Part shown: positions 42,763-52,172 of the stretch, one piece after another
How positions within the stretch are numbered: the first letter of the stretch is position 1
Layout: each line of letters starts with the position of its first letter
Origin: an uncultured bacterium
Lineage (GTDB): Bacteria; Pseudomonadota; Alphaproteobacteria; Sphingomonadales; Sphingomonadaceae
Reading direction: 5' to 3'
Assembly: GCA_903884945.1 (NCBI GenBank)
Contig: CAISGR010000235.1
Location: forward strand, 1-64,000
DNA length: 64,000 nucleotides
Notes under the pieces: model-generated
The model's input: only the letters and a program-made list of their open reading frames with translations
Told to the model about the DNA's origin: nothing
The model's database searches: none
Translations under genes and position numbers: made by a program

Positions 42763-44556
42763 TCACGTGACCCCGTGCATCCATTTCTTGAGCGGCCAGG
42801 AGAGCAGCAGCAGGAGCGCCCCGAGGACGATCGCGACTTCGGCGATGGTCGTGAAGGTCCCGGTATAGGTGTCGAGACTGACCTTGAGATTGGTCACCTG
42901 GCCGCCCACCGTATCGACGCTGGCGAACTGCGCCACGATGCCCGCGACATATTGCGCGACCGAGATCGAGAGGAACCACACGCCCATCATCAGCCCGACG
43001 ACGCGCGCGATCGAGAGCTTGGTGATCATAGACAGCCCGACCGGCGAGATGCACAGTTCCGCGACCGAATGGATCAGGTAGAGGCCGGCGAGCCACCAGA
43101 TCCCGACCTTGAAGTCGGGCCCGACAAAGGCCGCGCCCCAGACGAGGAACAGGAAGCCGGCGCCGACGCCCATCAGCGCGAGGCCGAACTTGATCGGGAT
43201 CGACGGTTCGATCCCGCGCCTGGCCAGGGTCGTCCACAGGATGCTCATCAGCGGCGCCAGCGTGACGATGAAGAAGGCGTTGAAGAACTGGGTCTGCGGC
43301 GCGGAGATGCTGAACAGCCCGAACACGCTGAGATCGGTGTTGCGGTCGGCGAACAGCGTCAGCGACGATCCGGCCTGCTCGAACAGCGTCCAGAACACCA
43401 CGTTGAAGACGATCAGCACCATGGCCGCGAGCATCATCTGGAACTCGCGCTTGTCGCCGACCACGAAGGACCAGATCAGGATGCCGGGGATCGAGACGAC
43501 GAAGGTGCCGAACAGCAGCTTGCCCATCAGCGACAGCGAGGCGAGATAGCCGACAAAGCCCGAGCCGGGCACCTGCGGCGCCGCGTTCATCAGGTTGGTG
43601 AAGAGGAAATAGAGCACGGGCACCGCGATCAGCGCGCCGATATAGATCGGGATCGCGCGATCCGGGCCGCTGCGCGCGGGCGGCTCGCCATAGCCGGAGA
43701 GCTTGCCGCCATCGAACTGGATCAGCGACCAGGACACCAGCATGCCGATCGCGGCGAGGCCGAAGCCGGCCCACCAGCCGACTGTGTCGGCGAGGATCGG
43801 GCAGAGGATCTGCGATCCGAGCGAGCCGAGATTGATGCCCATGTAGAAGATGGTGAAGCCCGAATCCCGGCGTCGGTCGCCCTGGGCGTACAGTTCGCCG
43901 ACCATGGTCGAGATGTTCGGCTTAAAGAAGCCGTTGCCGACCGACACCAGCGAGAGGGCGATCAGCATGATGGTGACGAAGAAGGGGCTGCGCTCGGCAT
44001 CGGAGTCGAAGCTGCCCTTGGCGACCGTCCGCGTGGTCGATCCGTCGGGTGCCAGCAGCGAGACGGTGCCGTCGTCATTGCCCCTGATCTGCAGCTTCTG
44101 GCCCTTGTCGACGACGTAGCGGAGCACGTCGCCCTTGGCCTCCTGGACCTGCACCTCGTAGCGCTGGCCGTCGATCATCGCGAAGGGCTTGGCGGTCTGC
44201 CCGCCGAAGCAGAGCGTGAAATAGCCGATCGCCATCATGATCGCGCCGAACTTCACCGAGCGCTTCGAGCCGAGATACTGGTCCGCCAGATAGCCGCCGA
44301 CCAGCGGGGTGAGATAGACCAGTGCGGTGAACCCGCCATACAGGCCGGTCGCGGCGCGATCGCCGAAGATGAAATGCTTGGTGAGGTAGAGCGTCAGCAG
44401 CGCGCGCATGCCGTAATAGCCGAACCGCTCCCACATCTCGGTGGTGAACAGCCGCGCGAGCTGTCGTGGATGGCCGAACCAGGTTTCGCCGGCAGCCGGG
44501 TTGATATGGGTGATATCCGGCTCTCGCGGGGTATCCGCGGTCGGGGTGTCCACCAT
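42763..44556 (-). CDS. POT-family proton-dependent peptide MFS transporter
   Basis: A 597-residue major facilitator transporter. POT signatures: TTEMWERFGYYGMRALL (ExxER region), KRSVKFGAIMM, GNGFFKPNISTMVG and FTIFYMGINLGSLG. Between helices 3 and 4 there is a soluble insert of about 65 residues (DGQRYEVQVQEAK to AKGSFDSD), longer than in most bacterial POT proteins. It imports di- and tripeptides with protons. The start is an ATG 9 bases after AGGAG; an upstream frame to 44631 is not supported. A CCGCCG/CGGCGG hairpin lies in the leader (44581-44599). Confidence 0.9.
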   Translation of the reverse strand: MVDTPTADTPREPDITHINPAAGETWFGHPRQLARLFTTEMWERFGYYGMRALLTLYLTKHFIFGDRAATGLYGGFTALVYLTPLVGGYLADQYLGSKRSVKFGAIMMAIGYFTLCFGGQTAKPFAMIDGQRYEVQVQEAKGDVLRYVVDKGQKLQIRGNDDGTVSLLAPDGSTTRTVAKGSFDSDAERSPFFVTIMLIALSLVSVGNGFFKPNISTMVGELYAQGDRRRDSGFTIFYMGINLGSLGSQILCPILADTVGWWAGFGLAAIGMLVSWSLIQFDGGKLSGYGEPPARSGPDRAIPIYIGALIAVPVLYFLFTNLMNAAPQVPGSGFVGYLASLSLMGKLLFGTFVVSIPGILIWSFVVGDKREFQMMLAAMVLIVFNVVFWTLFEQAGSSLTLFADRNTDLSVFGLFSISAPQTQFFNAFFIVTLAPLMSILWTTLARRGIEPSIPIKFGLALMGVGAGFLFLVWGAAFVGPDFKVGIWWLAGLYLIHSVAELCISPVGLSMITKLSIARVVGLMMGVWFLSISVAQYVAGIVAQFASVDTVGGQVTNLKVSLDTYTGTFTTIAEVAIVLGALLLLLSWPLKKWMHGVT

Positions 44557-44662
44557 TTTTATTCGCTCCTGAATGACTTCCCGCCGTCGAATGCGGCGGT
44601 GCTGATGGCGGCGGAGACTAGCGGCATCCACCGGGGTGTAAATATGCGCGGCGGCGCCCTAG

Positions 44663-45247
44663 ATGGCGGCCATGCTCAATGATCTCAGCAGCCCGCTCGC
44701 GCTTCTTTCCACCCGCCGCTCGGGCAAGCCGCGCGATCTCGTCGCGCCCGGGCCCGATGCCGGCCAGCTCGCGCGGATGCTGGAAATCGCGGCCCGCACG
44801 CCCGACCATGGCAAGCTGGCCCCGTGGCGCTTCGTGGTCGTGCCGGCCGATCGCCGCGACGCCTTTGCCGACCTGCTGACGACTGCCTATCGCGTCGGGC
44901 GGCCCGCGGCGGCGCGGCTCGAGATCGAGGCGGTCGAGCAATTCGCCCGCCAGGCGCCGGCCCTGGTGGTGGTGCTGTCGTCGCCGCGGCTCGAAAGCCA
45001 TATCCCGCTATGGGAGCAGGAGCTCTCGGCGGGCGCCGCCTGCATGAACCTGCTCCATGCCGCACATGCCTCGGGCTTCGCCGGCGGATGGCTCACCGGC
45101 TGGGCCGCCTATGACGATTCGGTGCGCGACGCGTTCGGGGCCGCGCCCGAGAAAATCGTTGGTTTCGTGTTTATCGGTACCCCTTCGCGGCCGCTGGAGG
45201 AGCGCCCGCGTCCGGAATCGGACAAAATTGTCCGATACTGGACATAG
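44663..45247 (+). CDS. Nitroreductase family protein
   Basis: A 194-residue FMN-dependent oxidoreductase of the small YdjA-like type. Seen: LLSTRRSGKPRDL (FMN phosphate contact), ARTPDHGKLAPWRFVVV, and AGAACMNLLHAAHASGFAGGWLTGW; the end PRPLEERPRP is typical. Start is ATG at 44663 or 44672; neither has a strong ribosome site. Its last codons contain a perfect 20-bp palindrome that may be an operator for the next gene. Confidence 0.87.
   Translation: MAAMLNDLSSPLALLSTRRSGKPRDLVAPGPDAGQLARMLEIAARTPDHGKLAPWRFVVVPADRRDAFADLLTTAYRVGRPAAARLEIEAVEQFARQAPALVVVLSSPRLESHIPLWEQELSAGAACMNLLHAAHASGFAGGWLTGWAAYDDSVRDAFGAAPEKIVGFVFIGTPSRPLEERPRPESDKIVRYWT
45217..45236. promoter_or_regulatory. Perfect 20-bp palindrome, candidate GntR operator
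   Basis: ATCGGACA-AAAT-TGTCCGAT: arms of 8 bases, fully symmetric. It overlaps the 3' end of the nitroreductase coding region and lies about 49-68 bases before the GntR start codon. Two more GGAC half-units follow at 45240-45243 and 45252-45255. Confidence 0.5.
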
Positions 45248-45249
45248 TA

Positions 45250-45278
45250 TTGGACTTACCGCCGAATCGGTGTATTAG
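45250..45278 (+). promoter_or_regulatory. Promoter of GntR gene, probably leaderless
   Basis: TTGGAC (45250-45255), a 17-base spacer, and TATTAG (45273-45278), a good sigma-70 type match. Only 6 bases lie between the -10 box and the ATG, so transcription should begin at or next to the start codon. The spacer holds ACCG-N6-CGGT. Confidence 0.6.
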
Positions 45279-45284
45279 GGTAGC

Positions 45285-45641
45285 ATGACAGCCTTGAACA
45301 GCGACGACAGCCCGGTTTACATCAAGCTGCGCGGTACGATTTCGGCGGCGATCCTGCGCGGCGAGTATCGCGCGGGCGATCAGCTCCCCTCGGTCCGGGC
45401 GCTGGCCGCCGAGCATGGCGCCAACCCGCTGACCGTTGCCAAGGCCTATCAGAGCTTTCAGGACGACGGCTATGTCGAGGTCCGTCGCGGCGTCGGCATG
45501 TTCGTGCTGCCCGGCGCGGCCGAGAAGCTTCGCCTCGCCGAGCGCGAGCATTTCATCCGCGACAGCTGGCCGCGCATCCGCGCGCACATCAAGCTGCTCG
45601 GGCTCGACACCGAGGAACTGCTGGAGCGCGAAGGCGCCTGA
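45285..45641 (+). CDS. GntR family transcriptional regulator (YtrA subfamily)
   Basis: A 118-residue regulator: N-terminal winged helix (YIKLRGTISAAILRGEYRAGDQLPSVRALA, with NPLTVAKAYQSFQDDGYVE) and a short C-terminal helical tail of about 40 residues, the YtrA layout. No ribosome site precedes the ATG, consistent with leaderless translation. Members of this subfamily usually sit beside ABC transporter genes; none is adjacent here, so the target is unknown. Autoregulation via the nearby palindromes is an inference. Confidence 0.88.
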   Translation: MTALNSDDSPVYIKLRGTISAAILRGEYRAGDQLPSVRALAAEHGANPLTVAKAYQSFQDDGYVEVRRGVGMFVLPGAAEKLRLAEREHFIRDSWPRIRAHIKLLGLDTEELLEREGA

Positions 45642-45651
45642 CGCGCCGGCG

Positions 45652-45673
45652 CCCCATCCCTTCCGGGACGGGG
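45652..45673. terminator. Hairpin between GntR and acyl-CoA dehydrogenase genes
   Basis: CCCCATCCC and GGGACGGGG form a 9-bp stem with one mismatch around TTCC, between the 3' ends of two convergent genes. Confidence 0.55.
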
Positions 45674-45677
45674 ATCT

Positions 45678-47402
45678 TCAGGCGGCGAACATCTCCGCCG
45701 GGATTGAATAGAGCAGCTCGGCCCTGGCCATCGCCGCTGCCTTCAGCCCCATCGCCTCGGGCACGATCTGCTCCACATAGAAGCGCGCCGATGCGGTCTT
45801 CATCGCGAGGAAGGCGGGATCGCCTGCGCTCGTGGCCGCGATCCGGCCCTGCCGCTCCATCAGCCAGCCGCATACGGCGGTCGAGAGCATCGTCAGGAAC
45901 GGGTAGCTCGCCGCCAGCCGGTCGTCGGCATCGCGCGTCATCAGGTCGCGGCCGATCGCCTCGCACGCGTCGATCAGCGCGACCAGCCCGGCATCCGCCG
46001 CCTCGGCGCGCATGTCGGCGATCAGCCGCGCGAACGCGCCGCCATTGTCGAGCCCGAGCTTGCGCCCGACCAGATCGGCAGCCTGGATGCCGTTGGTGCC
46101 CTCATAGATCGGCGTGATCCGGGCATCGCGGAAGAACTGGGCGGCCCCGGTCTCCTCGATATAGCCCATGCCGCCATGCACCTGCACGCCGATGGAGCTG
46201 ACCTCGCAGCCGATATCGGTGCCATGCGCCTTGGCCAGCGGAGTCAGCAGGTCGAGCCGGTCCTGCGCGCCGGGCTCGCCCAGCGTCGCGCGGTCGACAT
46301 GGCCCGCGGCATAATAGACCAGCGCGCGCGCCGCCTGGGTCTGCGCCTTCATCCGCAGCAGCATGCGGCGGACATCGGGATGCTCAATGATCGCCACCGA
46401 GTCGCGGCTCGGCGACCCGGCGCGCGCCGACTGGATGCGGTCGCGGGCATAGCCTATCGCCGCCTGGGTCGCGCGCTCGGCGACCTGCGCGCCCTGTAGC
46501 CCGACATTGAGCCGGGCATTGTTCATCATCGTGAACATCGCGCGGATGCCGCCCAGCTCCTCGCCGATCAGCTCGCCGACGCAATCGTCATTGTCGCCGA
46601 AGCTCAGCACGCAGGTCGGCGAGGCATGCAGGCCCATCTTGTGCTCGATCGAGACGACCCGGACATCGTTGAACGCGCCGGGGTTGCCGTCCGCGTCGAG
46701 CCGGTATTTCGGCACCAGGAACAGCGAGATACCCTTGGTCCCCGGCGGGGCATCGGGGGTGCGCGCGAGGACGAGGTGGACGATGTTCGGCGCCATGTCA
46801 TGGTCGCCGAACGAGATGAAGATCTTGGTGCCCTTGATGCTCCAGCTGCCGTCGCCGCGCGGCTCGGCGCGGGTGCGCAGCGCGCCGACATCGGAGCCGG
46901 CCTGGGGTTCGGTGAGGTTCATCGTTCCCGTCCACTCGCCGGTGGCGAGCTTCGGCAGGTAGAGCGCCTGCTGCGCCGGGCTGCCATGATGGCCGAGCGC
47001 CTCGATCGCGCCGACCGTCAGCGTCGGGGCAAGCGCGAAGCCCATGTTCGCGGCGCCCAGCGTATCGAGCACCGCCGTCTGGATCGCGAAGGGCAGGCCC
47101 TGGCCGCCATGCGCCTCGGGCACGCCGATCGTGCCCCAGCCGCCCTCGACATAGTCGCGATAGGCCTTGGCATAGCCCTCGGGCATCACCACGCCCTCGG
47201 GGGTCCATCGCGCGCCGACGGTGTCGCCCTCGCGCAGCAGCGGCGCCCATTCGCCCGCGGCGAAATCCCCGATGCCTTCGAGCACGGCCTCGACCACGTC
47301 GCTGCTCGCGGCGGCGAAGCGGTCGCTTTCGGCAAGGGCGCCGATGCCCACGACATGGTCGAGGACGAAGCGCTGATCGGCGGTCGGGGCGGTAAAGGTC
47401 AT
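45678..47402 (-). CDS. Acyl-CoA dehydrogenase (long form, DmdC-like)
   Basis: A 574-residue flavoenzyme, longer than classical acyl-CoA dehydrogenases because of an extra C-terminal domain. Seen: LTEPQAGSDVGALRT, GTKIFISFGDHD, the helix RMLLRMKAQTQAARALVYYA, and HGGMGYIEETGAAQFFRDARI-TPIYEGTNGIQA near the FAD site. This layout fits the family of 3-methylmercaptopropionyl-CoA dehydrogenase and related broad acyl-CoA dehydrogenases. The acyl substrate is unknown. ATG at 47402 with a weak AAGAGA ribosome site. It is divergent from the Sua5 gene. Confidence 0.9.
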   Translation of the reverse strand: MTFTAPTADQRFVLDHVVGIGALAESDRFAAASSDVVEAVLEGIGDFAAGEWAPLLREGDTVGARWTPEGVVMPEGYAKAYRDYVEGGWGTIGVPEAHGGQGLPFAIQTAVLDTLGAANMGFALAPTLTVGAIEALGHHGSPAQQALYLPKLATGEWTGTMNLTEPQAGSDVGALRTRAEPRGDGSWSIKGTKIFISFGDHDMAPNIVHLVLARTPDAPPGTKGISLFLVPKYRLDADGNPGAFNDVRVVSIEHKMGLHASPTCVLSFGDNDDCVGELIGEELGGIRAMFTMMNNARLNVGLQGAQVAERATQAAIGYARDRIQSARAGSPSRDSVAIIEHPDVRRMLLRMKAQTQAARALVYYAAGHVDRATLGEPGAQDRLDLLTPLAKAHGTDIGCEVSSIGVQVHGGMGYIEETGAAQFFRDARITPIYEGTNGIQAADLVGRKLGLDNGGAFARLIADMRAEAADAGLVALIDACEAIGRDLMTRDADDRLAASYPFLTMLSTAVCGWLMERQGRIAATSAGDPAFLAMKTASARFYVEQIVPEAMGLKAAAMARAELLYSIPAEMFAA

Positions 47403-47445
47403 GATATTTCTCTTCCTGCGGTCGCGCGCGCTATAGCCCCGTGTG

Positions 47446-48411
47446 ATGAGCCCACCAAACCCGCCGATCACCACCCGAACCTTACCCTACGGCGAGGCCG
47501 CGATCAGCGCGGCGGCCGCGACGATCGCGGCCGGCGGCGTGGTCGCGATCCCGACCGAGACGGTCTATGGGCTCGCTGCCGACGCGACTGATTCGCGCGC
47601 GGTCGCAGGCGTCTATGCCGCCAAGGGCCGGCCGAGCTTCAATCCGCTGATCGTCCATGTGCTCGATCGCGCCGCGGCGGAGCGGATCGCGTCGTTCGAC
47701 GCTGCCGCCGGCGCCCTGGCCGATGCCTTCTGGCCGGGCCCGCTGACGCTGGTCCTGCCGCTCCGGCCCGATGCCGGCATCGCCCCGCTGGTGACGGCGG
47801 GGCTCGACACGATCGCGATCCGCGTGCCGGCGCACCGCGCGATGCGCGCGCTGCTCGCAGCGACCGGCAAGCCCCTGGCGGCGCCATCGGCCAATGCCAG
47901 CGGCGCGATCAGCCCGACCCGGGCCGAGCATGTGCTGGCGAGCCTCGGCGGGCGGATTCCGCTGATCGTCGATGACGGGGCGACCGCCGCCGGGCTGGAA
48001 TCGACCATCGTGATGACGGGCGAGACCATGCGCATCCTGCGTCCCGGGCCGATCACCGGCGAGGCCGTCGCTGCCTGCCTGCCGGGGATGGCGCTGGCCG
48101 CCGCGCCAGCCGGCAAGGCGCCCGTCACTGCGCCCGGGCAGCTCGAAAGCCATTATGCGCCGGGCAAACCGCTGCGGATCAATGTAAATTCTTGTAGCGA
48201 CGATGAGTGGATGATCGGCTTCGGCGCGATCGGCGGAGACGATACGCTGTCTGCGACGGGCGACCTGACAGAAGCCGCAGCCGCCCTGTTTTCAGCACTT
48301 TACCGGGCGGATGCCTCGCCCAAGCCGCGGCTGGCGATCGCCCCGGTTCCCGAAACCGGCCTAGGGATCGCGATCAACGACCGGCTGCGCCGCGCCGCAC
48401 ATCGCGACTGA
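47446..48411 (+). CDS. L-threonylcarbamoyladenylate synthase (Sua5 type)
   Basis: A 321-residue protein with an N-terminal YrdC domain ([39 protein letters not shown]) and a C-terminal Sua5 domain (about residues 225-320), joined by a linker with [10 protein letters not shown]. It makes threonylcarbamoyl-AMP for the t6A modification of tRNAs. Start ATG at 47446; a GTG one codon upstream is possible. Confidence 0.92.
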   Translation: MSPPNPPITTRTLPYGEAAISAAAATIAAGGVVAIPTETVYGLAADATDSRAVAGVYAAKGRPSFNPLIVHVLDRAAAERIASFDAAAGALADAFWPGPLTLVLPLRPDAGIAPLVTAGLDTIAIRVPAHRAMRALLAATGKPLAAPSANASGAISPTRAEHVLASLGGRIPLIVDDGATAAGLESTIVMTGETMRILRPGPITGEAVAACLPGMALAAAPAGKAPVTAPGQLESHYAPGKPLRINVNSCSDDEWMIGFGAIGGDDTLSATGDLTEAAAALFSALYRADASPKPRLAIAPVPETGLGIAINDRLRRAAHRD

Positions 48412-48478
48412 CGTCTTTACGGCGCCGTACCGGCCGCTAGCCTCCCCGCCACGACTCGCAACGAGGAGGGGAAGCATC

Positions 48479-49210
48479 ATGACGAACACGCAGCGAGGGC
48501 TCGCGGAGTTTCTCGGCACATTCTGGCTGGTCTTTGGCGGCTGCGGCAGCGCAGTGCTGGCGGCGGCCTTTCCCAATGTCGGTATCGGCCTGGCGGGTGT
48601 GTCGCTCGCCTTCGGCCTGACCGTGCTCACCATGGCCTATTCGATCGGCCATATCTCGGGCTGCCACCTCAACCCGGCCGTTACCGTCGGGCTATGGGCC
48701 GGCGGGCGCTTCCCGGGCAGGGATATCCCGCTCTATGTCGTCGCACAGGTGCTGGGCGCGGTCGCCGCCGCCTATCTGCTCTATTTCGTCGCGAGCGGCG
48801 CACCCGGCTTTGCGCTTCCGGCCAACGGGCTCGCGGTGAACGGCTTCGACGCGCAGTCGCCGGGCCATTACTCGCTGGTCGCCGGCCTGGTGATCGAGGT
48901 CGTGCTGACCTTCTTCTTCCTGCTGGTGATCATGGGATCGACCGACACCCGCGCGCCCGCCGGCTTTGCGCCGATCGCGATCGGCCTGGCGCTCACCCTG
49001 ATCCATCTGATCAGCATCCCGGTGACCAACACCTCGGTCAACCCGGCGCGCAGCACCGGCCCGGCGCTGGTCGTGGGCGGGCTGGCACTACAGCAGCTCT
49101 GGCTGTTCTGGCTCGCCCCGATCCTGGGCGGCGTGCTCGGCGGCCTGGCCTACAAGACGCTCGGTGCGGATGCCTCGGTCAAGCCGCCGATCGAGGGCGA
49201 CGCGCTCTGA
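48479..49210 (+). CDS. aqpZ: Aquaporin Z
   Basis: A 243-residue water channel with six helices and both NPA boxes: CHLNPAVT and TSVNPARS. Selectivity-filter surroundings match AqpZ. A strong GAGGAGGGG ribosome site precedes the ATG. A CCTCC sequence at 48441-48445 could pair with the GGAGG of this site. The gene is about 65 bases after Sua5 on the same strand. Confidence 0.94.
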   Translation: MTNTQRGLAEFLGTFWLVFGGCGSAVLAAAFPNVGIGLAGVSLAFGLTVLTMAYSIGHISGCHLNPAVTVGLWAGGRFPGRDIPLYVVAQVLGAVAAAYLLYFVASGAPGFALPANGLAVNGFDAQSPGHYSLVAGLVIEVVLTFFFLLVIMGSTDTRAPAGFAPIAIGLALTLIHLISIPVTNTSVNPARSTGPALVVGGLALQQLWLFWLAPILGGVLGGLAYKTLGADASVKPPIEGDAL

Positions 49211-49231
49211 CGAGCGCCTCGCCCCGACGGG

Positions 49232-49780
49232 TCACGCGGCCGCTTCGGCCGCCTTCGAGCGGTTGGCGAAGCTCTTGCGGAGCTTCTGCAGCTTGGGGGG
49301 GATGACGGCCAGGCAATAGGGATTGCTCTGGCCTTCGCCTTCCCAATATTCCTGGTGATAGTCTTCGGCCGGATACCATGTGCCGAGCGGCTCGATCGAC
49401 GTCACGATGGGCGCGGGCCAGTCAGCCGCGGCGCGCGCGATTGCGGCCTGCGCCTCTTCGCGCTGGTCGGCCGAATGCGGGAAGATCGCCGACCGATATT
49501 GCGTGCCGACGTCATTGCCCTGCCGGTTGAGCTGGGTCGGATCGTGGGTCGCGAAGAACATGTCGAGGATGTCGCCATAGCGCACCTGATCCGTATCGAA
49601 CGTCACCCGGATCGCTTCGGCATGGCCCGTGTCGCCCCGGCAGACCTGCTTGTAGGTCGGGTTGGGCACGGTGCCGCCGATATAGCCGCTCTCGACCTTC
49701 TCGACGCCGATCACGTCCTTGAACACCGCCTCGGTGCACCAGAAACACCCGCCCGCCAGCGTTGCGACTTCGCTTGCCAT
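49232..49780 (-). CDS. msrA: Peptide-methionine (S)-S-oxide reductase
   Basis: A 182-residue MsrA with the active site [11 protein letters not shown] and downstream [16 protein letters not shown]. It repairs oxidised methionine. The ATG follows AGGAG. The C-terminus ends in an Ala/Glu tail. It is convergent with aqpZ and lies 63 bases beyond the 3' end of the TonB receptor gene, which is on the same strand upstream. Confidence 0.94.
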   Translation of the reverse strand: MASEVATLAGGCFWCTEAVFKDVIGVEKVESGYIGGTVPNPTYKQVCRGDTGHAEAIRVTFDTDQVRYGDILDMFFATHDPTQLNRQGNDVGTQYRSAIFPHSADQREEAQAAIARAAADWPAPIVTSIEPLGTWYPAEDYHQEYWEGEGQSNPYCLAVIPPKLQKLRKSFANRSKAAEAAA

Positions 49781-49842
49781 AGTACCGCTCCTGTCTTGAA
49801 TGCTTCCTTAGATAGGAGCGGCGGCGGCGGAGACAATCGGCG

Positions 49843-52002
49843 CTACAGGCTGAAGCGCAGCGTTGCCCGGATGTCGCGGCCCGCCAGCGGCGCGAAATCC
49901 TTGAGGAAGCTCGCGGCGCGCCGGGCATCGACGTCGAAGATGTTGTTGGCCGTGAGCATCAGCGTGGTCTTGTTGTCCTTGCCGAACGGGCTGAAGCCGA
50001 TCGAGGCGTTGACCATGGTATAGCCGGCGGTGGGCGTCTCGAACGCCGCGATCCGGTTCTGCTCGAATACATGCTCCAGCTCGATCCGGCCGTTGAGCGT
50101 GTCGCCCTGCGCCTCGATGCCGCCGAGCACGCGCATCGGCGGGATGCGCGGCACCGGCCCCTGGTCGACGATCGAGGCATGGACATAGTCGCCCAGCGCA
50201 TCGGCGTTGATCTTGTAGCCGCCGATCCGCGCAAGCACGACCGATCCCTCGGCTTCGACGCCGTAATAGGTGGCATCGGCCTGGATCGACTGGAAGCAGG
50301 GAAAGTCGACCGTCCGGCCGCTCGGCGCCGCCGCGGCCGCGCAGACTGACTGGGCGACCTGGACCTCGGCGATATAGTTGGTGAAGCGGTTGTAATAGGC
50401 CGACGCGTCGAAGCTGAAACCCTTGTCGTGCGCGTGCAGCGTGCCTTCCAATCCCCAGCTCTTCTCCAGCTTGAAGTCGGGATTGCCCAGTTCATAGGCC
50501 TGGGTGCCGGCATGCGCGCCGTTGGCGAACAGTTCCTCGGCCGAGGGCGCGCGTTCGGTGCGCGACAGGTTCAGGCCGATCCGGATCACGTCGCTGAGCC
50601 CGTAGGAGGCGCCGACCGACCCGGACAGGGCCTCGAAGTGCCGCTTGCCGGCGAAGAAGCGGAGATCGTCGAGTGGCGTCCGCGCGGCCACATCGCTCAG
50701 TTCGTAGCGCAATCCGGCCTCGGCCTTGAACCTGCCGAGATCGAGCTGCTGCAGCGTGAACAGACCGGTCTGGTTGGTCTCGTTCTTGGGCAGGAAGGCC
50801 TCGTCGCCGACCACGTTGAACACCCGGTTGAAATACTGGACGCCGGAAGCGCCCTGCCAGCCGCCGCGATTGCTCTGGACCAGTTCGAGCCGCGCCTCGG
50901 TGCCGTTGTTGTAGAAGGCGGTGCCGACCGTCCCGTCCGGTGCCAGCTCGAAATGGCGATAGGTGGCATGGCCGGCGCGAAGGCGGATCTTGTCGAGGAA
51001 GCCGCCGCCGGTCTCGACTTCGCCGCGCAGGTCGAACCGGTTCTGGACGATGTCGAGCCGCGGGGCCTCCTGGCCCTCGTCGGGCAGGGTAGCATAGCGG
51101 ATCGGCACGCCGTACACGCTGTCATAATGGCTGTAGGAGACGCCCAGGCTGCCGGTGTCGGTGATCAGCGCGGCGCCGAAGCCGGCCGTCCAGGTCTTGG
51201 CCGCCGAATTGGGCAGCGTTCCCTTGACGGCGGCATTGGCCGCATAATCGATCGGATCCTCGCCCGGGGCCGGGGTGGGCGCCGGGAGCAGGCTGGTCGC
51301 GAGCGCTTCCGCCCGCCGCTGCGCGGTCAGCGCATAGCCGCCGATATGGAGGTCGTCGCTCTTCGAATAGGAGCCATCGGCATGCAGGACGAAATGCTCG
51401 CCCACCGCGACGTCGCCGGCGGCCCCCAGCGTCCGCTCGTTCGCCGCAGAGCCATAGGTCGCGATGCCGTCGAACCGATAGCCCTTGGCCGGCACGGCAC
51501 GCGGGATGCGCGTGTCGATCACGTTCACCACGCCGCCGACGGCCGAGGAGCCGAACAGCAGCGCGGAGGGCCCGCGCAGCACCTCGATCCGCTCCGCCAG
51601 CAGCGGATCGATGATCACGGCATGGTCGACCGAGGTGTTCGAGACGTCGATCGAGCCGATCCCGTCGGTCAGCACGCGCACGCGCTCGCCCTGGAACCCG
51701 CGCAGGATCGGGCGCGATGCGCTCGGCCCGAACGAGGTCGCGGACACGCCCGGCTGCTTGGCCAGGGTCTCGCCGATCGTCGGCTTGAGGTCGCGGGTGA
51801 GCTCGGCACCGGTCACCACCGAGGTGCCGGAGAGTACATCGGTTTCGCTCTGCCGGAACGGGGCGGTGACGATCACCTCATGCGACTGGTCAGTCGAGGA
51901 GGTCGGGCCGTCTGCGCTGGACGATGCCGCTACCTCCTGCCCGAACGCCGGCCCGGCGATCATCAACGAGGCACCGGCAAGCAGGGCGATCTTAAGCGGC
52001 AT
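49843..52002 (-). CDS. TonB-dependent receptor (ZnuD-like)
   Basis: A 719-residue outer membrane receptor with a signal peptide (MPLKIALLAGASLMIAGPAFG), a TonB-box-like EVIVTAP, a plug domain (LAKQPGVSATSFGPSASRP, IEVLRGPSALLFGSSAVGG), and a beta-barrel ending in Phe-Ser-Leu. The C-terminal region (SFLKDFAPLAGRDI) is close to the ZnuD zinc receptor group, so zinc or metal uptake is a reasonable inference, but heme or other ligands are not excluded. Start is ATG with GGAG 7 bases upstream. No periplasmic binding protein or ABC genes are adjacent. Confidence 0.87.
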   Translation of the reverse strand: MPLKIALLAGASLMIAGPAFGQEVAASSSADGPTSSTDQSHEVIVTAPFRQSETDVLSGTSVVTGAELTRDLKPTIGETLAKQPGVSATSFGPSASRPILRGFQGERVRVLTDGIGSIDVSNTSVDHAVIIDPLLAERIEVLRGPSALLFGSSAVGGVVNVIDTRIPRAVPAKGYRFDGIATYGSAANERTLGAAGDVAVGEHFVLHADGSYSKSDDLHIGGYALTAQRRAEALATSLLPAPTPAPGEDPIDYAANAAVKGTLPNSAAKTWTAGFGAALITDTGSLGVSYSHYDSVYGVPIRYATLPDEGQEAPRLDIVQNRFDLRGEVETGGGFLDKIRLRAGHATYRHFELAPDGTVGTAFYNNGTEARLELVQSNRGGWQGASGVQYFNRVFNVVGDEAFLPKNETNQTGLFTLQQLDLGRFKAEAGLRYELSDVAARTPLDDLRFFAGKRHFEALSGSVGASYGLSDVIRIGLNLSRTERAPSAEELFANGAHAGTQAYELGNPDFKLEKSWGLEGTLHAHDKGFSFDASAYYNRFTNYIAEVQVAQSVCAAAAAPSGRTVDFPCFQSIQADATYYGVEAEGSVVLARIGGYKINADALGDYVHASIVDQGPVPRIPPMRVLGGIEAQGDTLNGRIELEHVFEQNRIAAFETPTAGYTMVNASIGFSPFGKDNKTTLMLTANNIFDVDARRAASFLKDFAPLAGRDIRATLRFSL

Positions 52003-52031
52003 GGGGAGGCTCCAATGGACGATGGTGCGGC

Positions 52032-52060
52032 GCAATAGATGTGATGAGATAAAGTATCAA
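52032..52060 (-). promoter_or_regulatory. Candidate promoter of the TonB receptor gene
   Basis: Reading on the minus strand: TTGATA (52060-52055), a 17-base spacer, and TATTGC (52037-52032), 29 bases before the ATG. The region includes TGATAC...ATCA symmetry. I saw no convincing Zur box. Confidence 0.4.
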
Positions 52061-52120
52061 GACTGTTTCATCGCCTCCCGGGCACGACACAGCCGCTCTT
52101 GCGTTGGCGAGCGATTCATT

Positions 52121-52141
52121 GCCCGCAGCTGAACGGCGGGC
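52121..52141 (-). terminator. Possible terminator of the PAP2 operon
   Basis: GCCCGC and GCGGGC form a 6-bp stem with a 9-base loop, about 32 bases after the PAP2 stop. There is no T-run. Confidence 0.3.
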
Positions 52142-52172
52142 CTGATCCATGACTTTCAGCTAAATTGCGGCG

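Noticed and set aside
52032..52060. Zur box before the ZnuD-like receptor
   Set aside because: The TGAT...ATCA symmetry does not match a Zur site well enough; I list it only as a candidate promoter.
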